Source of the DNA: Streptomyces sp. NBC_00258
Lineage (GTDB): Bacteria > Actinomycetota > Actinomycetes > Streptomycetales > Streptomycetaceae
DNA length: 64,000 bases
Direction of reading: 5' to 3'
NCBI RefSeq assembly: GCF_036182465.1
Contig: NZ_CP108081.1
Location: 10,726,001 to 10,790,000 of the forward strand
Shown: positions 41,724 through 48,169 of the stretch, piece by piece
How positions within the stretch are numbered: the first letter of the stretch is position 1
Layout: the number at the start of each line of letters is the position of its first letter
Notes under the pieces: model-generated
Told to the model about the DNA's origin: nothing
What the model saw: the letters and a program-made list of their open reading frames with translations, nothing else
Database searches by the model: none
Translations under genes and position numbers: made by a program

Positions 41724-42782
41724 ATGACCGCGTCCCGTATCGACACCATCCGCAGGCTCCCCAAGGCCGTCCTGCACGACCACCTCGACGGCGGCCTGCG
41801 CCCCACCACGCTCGTCGAACTCGCCGACGCGGTCGGCCACACGCTCCCCACCACCGACCCGGACGAGCTGGCCGCCTGGTACTACGAGGCGGCCAACTCC
41901 GGCGACCTGGTCCGCTACATAGCCACCTTCGAGCACACCCTCGCCGTGATGCAGACCCGCGAGGGCCTGCTGCGGACCGCCGAGGAGTACGTGCTGGACC
42001 TGGCCGAGGACGGTGTCGTCTACGGCGAGGTGCGCTACGCCCCCGAGCTGCTGGTCAACGGCGGGCTGGCCCTCTCCGAGGTCGTCGAGACCGTGCAGGA
42101 GGGCCTGGCCGCCGGTATGGCCAAGGCGGCGGCCCAGGGCACGCCGGTCCGCGTCGGCACGCTGCTGTGCGGGATGCGCATGTTCGACCGCGTCCGCGAG
42201 GCCGCCGACCTGGCCGTGGCCTTCCGGGACGCAGGCGTCGTCGGCTTCGACATCGCGGGCGCCGAGGACGGCTTCCCGCCCGCCGACCACCTCGCCGCCT
42301 TCGAGCACCTGCGCGTCGAGAACGTCCCGTTCACCATCCACGCCGGCGAGGCCCACGGCCTGCCCAGCATCCACCAGGCCCTCCAGGTCTGCGGCGCCCA
42401 GCGCATCGGCCACGGCGTCCGCATCACCGAGGACATCGTGGACGGCAAGCTCGGCCGTGTCGCGAGCTGGGTGCGCGACCGCCGCGTCGCCCTGGAGATG
42501 TGCCCCACCTCCAACCTCCAGACGGGCGCGGCCACTTCCATCGCCGACCACCCGATCACGCACCTGCGCGACCTGGGCTTCCGCGTCACCCTCAACACCG
42601 ACAACCGGCTGGTCTCCGGCACGACCATGACCCGCGAGATGTCCCTGCTCGTCGACGAGGCGGGCTGGACCCTCGACGACTTGCGCACGGTCACGGTCAA
42701 CGCCCTGAAGAGCGCGTTCATCCCGTTCGACGAGCGGGCCACCCTCATCCGGGACGTCGTCCTGCCGGGCTACGAGCTCTGA
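41724..42782 (+). CDS. add: adenosine deaminase
   Basis: 352 residues from ATG 41724. It deaminates adenosine and deoxyadenosine to inosine in purine salvage. Zinc and catalytic motifs are complete: LHDHLDGG (His-x-His), FTIHAGEAHG (catalytic Glu), RIGHGVRI, MCPTSNLQTG and VTLNTDNRLVSGT (catalytic Asp). Streptomycetes often carry several paralogues. A strong bidirectional terminator follows. Confidence 0.95.
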   Translation: MTASRIDTIRRLPKAVLHDHLDGGLRPTTLVELADAVGHTLPTTDPDELAAWYYEAANSGDLVRYIATFEHTLAVMQTREGLLRTAEEYVLDLAEDGVVYGEVRYAPELLVNGGLALSEVVETVQEGLAAGMAKAAAQGTPVRVGTLLCGMRMFDRVREAADLAVAFRDAGVVGFDIAGAEDGFPPADHLAAFEHLRVENVPFTIHAGEAHGLPSIHQALQVCGAQRIGHGVRITEDIVDGKLGRVASWVRDRRVALEMCPTSNLQTGAATSIADHPITHLRDLGFRVTLNTDNRLVSGTTMTREMSLLVDEAGWTLDDLRTVTVNALKSAFIPFDERATLIRDVVLPGYEL

Positions 42783-42789
42783 GCGCACC

Positions 42790-42827
42790 GAGGCCGGCCG
42801 GACCGCTCAGCGGCCGCGGCCGGCCTC
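42790..42827. terminator. bidirectional hairpin terminator
   Basis: 42790-42800 pairs perfectly with 42817-42827 (11 bp) and the 16-base loop can form an inner CCGC/GCGG stem. It lies between convergent adenosine deaminase (stop 42782) and carotenoid oxygenase (stop 42838). Confidence 0.82.
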
Positions 42828-42837
42828 TCACGTGCTC

Positions 42838-44334
42838 TCACGCGTCGGGCACCCAGCTCCCGTGGAAGCCCAGCGGCACCCGCCCCGGCAGATGGACCCG
42901 GGCCACCGGCTCACCCGTGAAGTCCTGGGCGGACAGGATCAGCAGATCGGCGGCGCCCCGGTCGGGGTTGTGGACGTACGCCAGCGTGTAGCCGTCGTCC
43001 TCGGCCGCCCTCGCGTCCGTCGGGTCCGAGGCCACGAACACCGCCTCGCCCACCGCCGCGTTCCGGGGCAGCCGGTGCACCTGCGAGGTGCCGCGCAGCA
43101 GGTCCTGCTTGACCAGCTCGCTGCTGAAGGCCCGGTCGGGCGGGTTCCCGTCGGCCGTCACATACGCCAGCGACATCTCGGCGGCGGCCGTCGTGTAGCC
43201 GTACCGGTGCCTGCGCGCGACCAACGCCTCGTTGACGCGCGGGAACTCCTGCGGCCTGTCGTCCAGGACCTTGGTGCGTACGCGGCCACGGTCGCGGTCG
43301 ATGGTCCAGCGGTGCAGCCGGACGGTCCCGGCCCCGTAGGGCCCGCCGGAGCCACGCCCCGCGACGAGGAAGGGCGCCGGATAGGCCGTGAAGTCGACGA
43401 CCACGGACGACCCCTCGTCGTACGCGTTGAGGGTGTGCGAGTAGTACGTCGGTTCCACCTCGAACCAGCGGACCCGCCCGCCGGAGCGCGGCATGATGCC
43501 GACCCGGGAGGGGTGCCGCTCGTTCCACACGTACGGCACCAGGTCGCCCCGCTCTGCGCCCGCCGGGTCGAAGGTGACCGGCATGTCGAAGATGACGACG
43601 TACTTCTCGGTGAGTGCGAAGTCGTGGATCATCGGGCTGTCCGAGACCGGGATCCTGGTGGTCCGGACGACCCGCCCCGCGGCGTTCACCACCAGGTGCC
43701 GGATGTGGTTCCAGGTCGGGTAGTACGTCATCGCGTGCAGCTCGCCCGACTCCGCGTCGAGCTTGGTGTGCGCCGTGAACGCGCCTTCCAGCGTGCCGCG
43801 GAAGTCGTACGTGCCCACCGTGTTGAGCTCGTAGTCGAGTTCGTACGGCAGAGGGCCGCTCTCCTGGAGGGCCAGGACCCGTCCGCGGTGCCCGATGACG
43901 TGGGTGTTGCACGGGAAGTCGTCCGGCGGCACCGGTCCCGGGTAGGGCTCGCCGAGCTTCTCGGCGACGCGGGAGGAGCGGACCCAGCGGTTGCGGTACC
44001 ACTCGGCGCGGCCGTCCCGCAGCCGGACGCCGTGCACCATGCCGTCGCCCAGCATCCAGTGGTGCGCCCGCGGGTCCTCCAGGCCGAGGACGTTCGGCCC
44101 GTTCCTGAGGTAGCGGCCGTTCAGCTCGCGCGGGATCCGTCCGGTGACGGGGAGGCCGAAGGCGGTCAGTTCCTCGGTGACCGGGGCGAACGCCCCCTCC
44201 AGGAACGGGAAGTGGCGCCCCTTCGCGGTGGCGGGAGCACCCGCCGCGAGTCCTCCCGTCACCCCCACGAGTCCGCCCGCCGCCGCGATGGCCGCCGCCC
44301 CGCGCAGTACGTTCCGTCGGCTGTGCTCAGTCAT
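42838..44334 (-). CDS. carotenoid oxygenase family protein, Tat-exported
   Basis: 498 residues from ATG 44334. The N-terminus MTEHSRRNVLRGAAAIAAAG is a twin-arginine signal (SRRNVL). The seven-bladed RPE65-like propeller has four iron-binding histidines in the expected contexts: TAHTKLD, TWNHIRHLV, MIHDFALTEKYVVIFD and GFHGSW near the C-terminus. NGRYLRNGPN and HHWMLGDGMVHGVRL are family hallmarks. It cleaves conjugated double bases of carotenoids, stilbenes or lignin-like monomers. Export suggests an extracellular substrate such as a phenylpropanoid. Confidence 0.9.
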   Translation of the reverse strand: MTEHSRRNVLRGAAAIAAAGGLVGVTGGLAAGAPATAKGRHFPFLEGAFAPVTEELTAFGLPVTGRIPRELNGRYLRNGPNVLGLEDPRAHHWMLGDGMVHGVRLRDGRAEWYRNRWVRSSRVAEKLGEPYPGPVPPDDFPCNTHVIGHRGRVLALQESGPLPYELDYELNTVGTYDFRGTLEGAFTAHTKLDAESGELHAMTYYPTWNHIRHLVVNAAGRVVRTTRIPVSDSPMIHDFALTEKYVVIFDMPVTFDPAGAERGDLVPYVWNERHPSRVGIMPRSGGRVRWFEVEPTYYSHTLNAYDEGSSVVVDFTAYPAPFLVAGRGSGGPYGAGTVRLHRWTIDRDRGRVRTKVLDDRPQEFPRVNEALVARRHRYGYTTAAAEMSLAYVTADGNPPDRAFSSELVKQDLLRGTSQVHRLPRNAAVGEAVFVASDPTDARAAEDDGYTLAYVHNPDRGAADLLILSAQDFTGEPVARVHLPGRVPLGFHGSWVPDA

Positions 44335-44402
44335 CTCCGCACTCCCGTGCCGCAGTTGTCGTGATCGATGTGCACGAGTCTGCGGCGGGGGACCGGGCCA
44401 GG

Positions 44403-45314
44403 TCAGGAGTGTTGGAGCCCTTCATGGGGTGGTGCCAGACCCCCTGTTTCGAGCAGCGACATCAGGGCGCGGGCGGCCGGACTGGTCGCCTCCGGAGGCG
44501 GCAGCATCGCCACGGTCTCGTACGGCGTCTCGGTGTCGGCCTTGAGGGGGAGCGCGGGCAGGGCCCGTCGCTTGTGGGCGAAGTGGCGCGGTACGACGGC
44601 GATGCCGAGGCCCTCCTCGACGAGGTCGAGGAGGCTGTGCACGTCGTTGACCTCAAGGGCGACCGTGCGGTGCACGCCAGCCGCCGCGAAGGCCGCGTCG
44701 GTCGTGCGGCGCGGACCCCAGTCGGGGTGGAAGTCGACGAAGGACTCGCCGCCGAGTTCTTCCGGGGTGACGGGCCCTCCGGTCGACAGCCGGTGCGAGG
44801 GGTGGCAGAGCACGGTCATCGGCTCGCCGGTCAGGGGCAGACAGCGGAGCTGTTCCGTGTCGGCGCGGGTCGTCACGGCGAAGGCCAGGTCCAGGCGGCC
44901 GGCGGCGACGTCCTCGGCGAGCGCCCCCGAGCCGGCCTGCCGCAGCCGGATCTCCACGTCCGGATGCTGCCTGCGGAACGCGGCCAGCAACTGTGCGACC
45001 GGCACCCCGGCGATGCACTGCTCGGTGCCCAGCGAGAGCGTGCCGCGCAGCACGCCCTGTACGGCGGCCACGGCGTCCTGGGCAGCGCGGACCTGCGCGA
45101 GGATCCGCTCGGCCTCGGTCAGCAGGGCCCGGCCGGCCTCGGTGAGCGTGACGCGGCGGGTCGTGCGGACGAACAGCGGGGCCCGCAGCTCCCGCTCCAG
45201 TGCGCGGATCGATGCCGACAGACCGGACTGTGACACCATCAGGCGTTCCGCTGCCCGGGTGAAGTGCTGGTCCTCGGCGACAGCGACGAAGTGCTGCAGG
45301 TGGCGCAATTCCAT
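44403..45314 (-). CDS. LysR-family transcriptional regulator
   Basis: 303 residues from ATG 45314. N-terminal HTH: MELRHLQHFVAVAEDQHFTRAAERLMVSQSGLSASIRALERELRAPLFVRTTRRVTLTEAG; the effector domain includes RLDLAFAVTT and EGLGIAVVPRHFA. It is divergent from an aldo/keto reductase gene; two copies of TGGAC-N4-GTCCA lie in the shared control region. It probably controls that reductase and itself. Confidence 0.92.
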   Translation of the reverse strand: MELRHLQHFVAVAEDQHFTRAAERLMVSQSGLSASIRALERELRAPLFVRTTRRVTLTEAGRALLTEAERILAQVRAAQDAVAAVQGVLRGTLSLGTEQCIAGVPVAQLLAAFRRQHPDVEIRLRQAGSGALAEDVAAGRLDLAFAVTTRADTEQLRCLPLTGEPMTVLCHPSHRLSTGGPVTPEELGGESFVDFHPDWGPRRTTDAAFAAAGVHRTVALEVNDVHSLLDLVEEGLGIAVVPRHFAHKRRALPALPLKADTETPYETVAMLPPPEATSPAARALMSLLETGGLAPPHEGLQHS

Positions 45315-45356
45315 GATTGAGAAGCGTATCCGCTGAATCCCATCCGATTCTCCTGT

Positions 45357-45370
45357 TGGACCGCTGTCCA
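45357..45370. promoter_or_regulatory. TGGAC-N4-GTCCA box 1 (LysR operator candidate)
   Basis: The 14-base inverted repeat TGGACCGCTGTCCA lies between the LysR and aldo/keto reductase genes, 43 bases from the LysR start and 57 from the reductase start. Confidence 0.6.
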
Positions 45371-45385
45371 GCGGGCAGGCGAGAG

Positions 45386-45399
45386 TGGACACCGGTCCA
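45386..45399. promoter_or_regulatory. TGGAC-N4-GTCCA box 2 (LysR operator candidate)
   Basis: TGGACACCGGTCCA repeats box 1 with a 29-base centre-to-centre distance; its arms extend to GAGTGGAC/GTCCACTC (8 bp). Two equal half-site pairs on nearby helical faces are typical of LysR recognition and activation sites. Confidence 0.62.
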
Positions 45400-45426
45400 C
45401 TCCGTACCGACCCCTCTGGAGACGCG

Positions 45427-46431
45427 TTGTACACCGCACACACCGACCGTTACGCGGACATGCCCTACCGGCGCACGGGACGCAGCGGCCTGAAACTCCC
45501 CGCGCTCTCCCTCGGCCTGTGGCACAACTTCGGCCCCGACCGGCCCGTGGACACCCAGCGCGCGATCCTGCGCCGGGCGTTCGACCTGGGCGTCAGCCAC
45601 TTCGACCTGGCCAACAACTACGGGCCCCCGCCCGGCGCCGCCGAGTCGGCGCTCGGTGAGGCGCTCAAGGCGGACTTCGCCCCGTACCGCGACGAGCTGG
45701 TCATCTCCACCAAGGCCGGATACCTGATGTGGCCGGGCCCGTACGGCGAATGGGGCTCCCGCAAGTACCTGCTGTCCTCGCTCGACCAGAGCCTGGGCCG
45801 GATGGGCCTCGACTACGTCGACATCTTCTACTCCCACCGCCCCGACCCGGAGACTCCCCTGGAGGAGACGATGGGCGCGCTGCACTCGGCGGTGCAGCAG
45901 GGCAAGGCGCTGTACGTCGGTGTCTCCAACTACTCGCCGGAGCAGACCCGCGAGGCCGCCCGCATCCTGGGCGAGCTGGGCACCCCGCTCCTCATCCACC
46001 AGCCGCGCTACTCGATGCTCGACCGGCGCCCCGAGGAGCAGGGGCTCCTGGACACCCTCGACGAGCTGAAGGTGGGCTCCATCGCCTACTCGCCGCTGGA
46101 GCAGGGCCTGCTCACCGGCCGCTACCTCGACGGCATCCCGGAGGGCTCGCGGGCCGCGAGCGACAGCCCCTTCCTGAGCGCCGACACGGTGACCGACGAC
46201 CTCGTCGGCCACCTGCGCGCCCTGGACGACATCGCCAAGACCCGCGGCCAGTCCCTGGCCCAGATGGCGCTGGCCTGGGTACTGCGCGGCGGCCGGGTCA
46301 CCTCCGCCCTGATCGGCGCCAGCAGCCCGCAGCAGCTGGAGGACAGCGTGGCCGCCACGGGCAACCTGGACTTCTCGGACGACGAGCTCACCCGCATCGA
46401 CGAGATCGTGCAGCGGGCAGCCAAGGCCTGA
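45427..46431 (+). CDS. aldo/keto reductase, YghZ/glyceraldehyde-3-phosphate reductase type
   Basis: 334 residues from TTG 45427 with GGAG 6 bases upstream; the family start MYTAHTDRYADMPYRRTGRSGLKLP fits this codon, while an earlier ATG at 45385 does not. Catalytic tetrad regions: FDLANNYGPPPGAAES (Asp, Tyr), ISTKAGYLMWPGPYGEWGSRKYLLSSLDQSL (Lys) and DIFYSHRPDPETPLEET (His). Relatives reduce L-glyceraldehyde 3-phosphate or methylglyoxal with NADPH. Probably activated or repressed by the divergent LysR. Confidence 0.92.
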   Translation: MYTAHTDRYADMPYRRTGRSGLKLPALSLGLWHNFGPDRPVDTQRAILRRAFDLGVSHFDLANNYGPPPGAAESALGEALKADFAPYRDELVISTKAGYLMWPGPYGEWGSRKYLLSSLDQSLGRMGLDYVDIFYSHRPDPETPLEETMGALHSAVQQGKALYVGVSNYSPEQTREAARILGELGTPLLIHQPRYSMLDRRPEEQGLLDTLDELKVGSIAYSPLEQGLLTGRYLDGIPEGSRAASDSPFLSADTVTDDLVGHLRALDDIAKTRGQSLAQMALAWVLRGGRVTSALIGASSPQQLEDSVAATGNLDFSDDELTRIDEIVQRAAKA

Positions 46432-46482
46432 GTACCAGAGGTGTAGGTACCGGGTCCGGCCCCCGAGCCCTGAGCGAGGGGG

Positions 46483-46770
46483 TCAGTCCGTGACCCGTTG
46501 CTCCAGGCGCACGGTCACCGTGTCCCCGGCCTCCTTTCCGATCGCCTTGCGGACGTCGGCCTTCACGGGAAGCTTGTGGGTGCCGTCGCCGAGGGCCATG
46601 AACGAACTCCGGAAGGGATGGCCGTCGATCGTCCCGCGGACCTTGACCAGGCCGCGCGTGCCGAAGAATCCGACGGACTCCGGCCAGACGAGATAGGTCC
46701 AGCCGCCCTTCTCGGGGCTTTTCCGAAGTTCCGCGGTGAATTGCTGGTCCAATTCGATGCCCGTACTCAT
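46483..46770 (-). CDS. DUF1905-domain protein
   Basis: 95 residues from ATG 46770. It has FTAELRKSPEKGGWTYLVWPESVGFFGTRGLVKVRGTIDGHPFRSSFMALGDGTHKLPVKADVRKAIG, the full DUF1905 beta-barrel (PF08922). The family is small, soluble and uncharacterised, and is often found alone or fused to a YdeI-like helical segment, which is absent here. Confidence 0.9.
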   Translation of the reverse strand: MSTGIELDQQFTAELRKSPEKGGWTYLVWPESVGFFGTRGLVKVRGTIDGHPFRSSFMALGDGTHKLPVKADVRKAIGKEAGDTVTVRLEQRVTD

Positions 46771-46862
46771 GATGTCCTCCGCTGTCCCGGTGGTCTTTCC
46801 TGCCTGGTGGTCTCTCCTGTATGAGACCGCCGGGCGCGGTAAAACTCATCGCGGCAGCCGTG

Positions 46863-47246
46863 TCACGCCCCGGCGGGCACCCGGTCCAGGAATCCGTGCA
46901 CGCTCCGTATCCGCCCGTCGTCGCCCAGGGTGATCACGTCGAAGCCGGCGACCGGCGCCGAGCCGTCCGTGAGTGCGACCAGTTCCCAGCTGAAGCGGGC
47001 GAGGTCGTGGTGGCCGTCCACGGCACCGGTGAGCCGGAACTCGAACCCGGGGAACTGCTGGTGGGCCGCGGCGATCACGGCCGCGATCCCGTCGTGCCCG
47101 CGGACGTCGGCCAGCGGATCGGTGTACGTGCCGTCCGCGGTCCAGGCGGCGGTCACGGCCTTCGCCAGGGCCTCCTCCCCGCCCGCGTTCCAGGCCTCGA
47201 AGTAACGGGCGACGGCGGTTTCGTAGCGGTCCTGGTTCGCGGACAT
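46863..47246 (-). CDS. NTF2-like/SnoaL-type nuclear transport factor 2 family protein
   Basis: 127 residues from ATG 47246. Cone-shaped NTF2 fold: YETAVARYFEAWNAGGEEALAKAVTAAWTADGTYTDPLADVRGHDGIAAVIAAAHQQFPGFEFRLTG and VALTDGSAPVAGFDVITLGDDGRIRSVHGFLD. Family members are cyclases, isomerases or ligand carriers; nothing here fixes a reaction. The 5' region carries a 17-base palindrome at 47360-47376. Confidence 0.88.
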   Translation of the reverse strand: MSANQDRYETAVARYFEAWNAGGEEALAKAVTAAWTADGTYTDPLADVRGHDGIAAVIAAAHQQFPGFEFRLTGAVDGHHDLARFSWELVALTDGSAPVAGFDVITLGDDGRIRSVHGFLDRVPAGA

Positions 47247-47359
47247 GGGAGATCAGCCTCCATCGAGGTCGTACGTGCTCGTACGTACTGGTCAGGGACC
47301 GGATCGGACGTTGTCGGGATCCGGTACCGCAACCATGCCGGGCGTCGTCGGACCCGTCG

Positions 47360-47376
47360 ATTACCCCTCGGGTAAT
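47360..47376. promoter_or_regulatory. 17-base palindrome, operator candidate
   Basis: ATTACCC-CTC-GGGTAAT has perfect 7-base arms and is AT-richer than its surroundings. It is 114 bases upstream of the NTF2-like gene (minus strand) and about 300 upstream of the gene at 47672. No regulator gene adjoins it. Confidence 0.5.
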
Positions 47377-47445
47377 GCCCGCGGACACCTCTCCTGTGAT
47401 GCCTCGGAGGGCCGTGATCTCCCCGGCCGTGTCATTTCGGCCAGT

Positions 47446-47514
47446 CACTGTCGTGAATATGCCAGGAGACTGGCTGGAATGGCATGGTGACAGTGTGTCA
47501 GGAGTGGCGATACT
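47446..47514 (+). promoter_or_regulatory. nested inverted repeat overlapping a possible promoter
   Basis: CACTGTC (47446-47452) opposes GACAGTG (47489-47495), and inside it ATGCCA (47459-47464) opposes TGGCAT (47480-47485). The right arm overlaps GTGACA (47487-47492), which with GATACT (47509-47514, 16-base spacer) could be the promoter of the gene at 47672. Confidence 0.45.
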
Positions 47515-47671
47515 TGAATGCTAGGGCTATTCACAGCCCTCGGAACGGCTCGGGAATCGCCAGGGGATCACCCGGCGGACCGACCGAAGAACAGCGCCAT
47601 CGTGCACCACCAGCGAGCCGCAGGAAAGAGAGGCCGGACCGGCAGCAAGCGGATGCAATGGGGGAGCGATC

Positions 47672-48082
47672 GTGCACGACGAATTCCTTTGCCATGTCAC
47701 CGCGTACGGAGTGTGCGGAGGCATGTGGGTCGGTGTACCGCTCGGCACCTACCGGGCGCCCACTCTGGCGCTGGCCATGTGGTGGTTACGGGACCGGGCG
47801 TCATGGATGGCCGAACGCCTCGATCCGAACCCCGACGCCCCGTACTTCCCGCCGAACTCGATGATGCCCGTCTCGGCCACGGCCCCCGACGTGCCCGGCG
47901 TGCTGCGCGCGTGGTGCGGCGACATCTTTCAACAGGAGCTGGCCGCCGAGGAACTGGCCGCGGGGCATCTGGTCCGCATCGCCACGAGTGACGACACCAC
48001 CGAGTACGAACTGCTCGCGGAGTCCGTCGACGCCCTGCGTATGCAGCGCACCCTCCCCTTCCTGTCCATGCCGGCCGCCTGA
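47672..48082 (+). CDS. conserved hypothetical protein with TTA codon
   Basis: 136 residues from GTG 47672, with GGGGGAG 8 bases upstream. I do not recognise a domain. The N-terminal third is Gly/Trp/aromatic-rich (YGVCGGMWVGVPLGTYRAPTLALAMWWLRDRASWM); the rest is soluble and acidic (GDIFQQELAAEELAAGHLVRIATSDDTTEYELLAESVDAL). Leu39 is encoded by TTA (47786-47788), which implies dependence on the bldA tRNA. It is 87 bases upstream of the FHA-ABC gene on the same strand and may belong to that locus. Function unknown. Confidence 0.7.
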   Translation: MHDEFLCHVTAYGVCGGMWVGVPLGTYRAPTLALAMWWLRDRASWMAERLDPNPDAPYFPPNSMMPVSATAPDVPGVLRAWCGDIFQQELAAEELAAGHLVRIATSDDTTEYELLAESVDALRMQRTLPFLSMPAA

Positions 48083-48169
48083 TCCCCGATCCCGGCGGAA
48101 CCGCTCGGGCACAGCCCCGCCGAACGGGCGCAGCAGGCGCACATCTGGACGAATAGCTAGAATTCAGGC

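Larger units (their letters stand above)
47247..47671. other. 425-base non-coding interval with regulatory repeats
   Basis: No convincing gene is present. It contains a duplicated TCGTACGT near 47268-47286, the palindrome at 47360-47376, and a nested inverted repeat with a possible promoter at 47446-47514. The last 150 bases, with GGGGGAG at the end, would be the 5' leader of the gene at 47672. Confidence 0.6.

Noticed and set aside
42838..44334. Carotenoid oxygenase considered as part of the lit-like light locus
   Set aside because: It is 27 kb away, has a Tat signal and a different regulatory neighbourhood; no link is visible.
48135..48163. Housekeeping -35 hexamer for the FHA-ABC gene
   Set aside because: TAGAAT is a fair -10 but the region 17-18 bases upstream (AGGCGC) does not resemble TTGAC, so only the -10 and possible leaderless start are mentioned.
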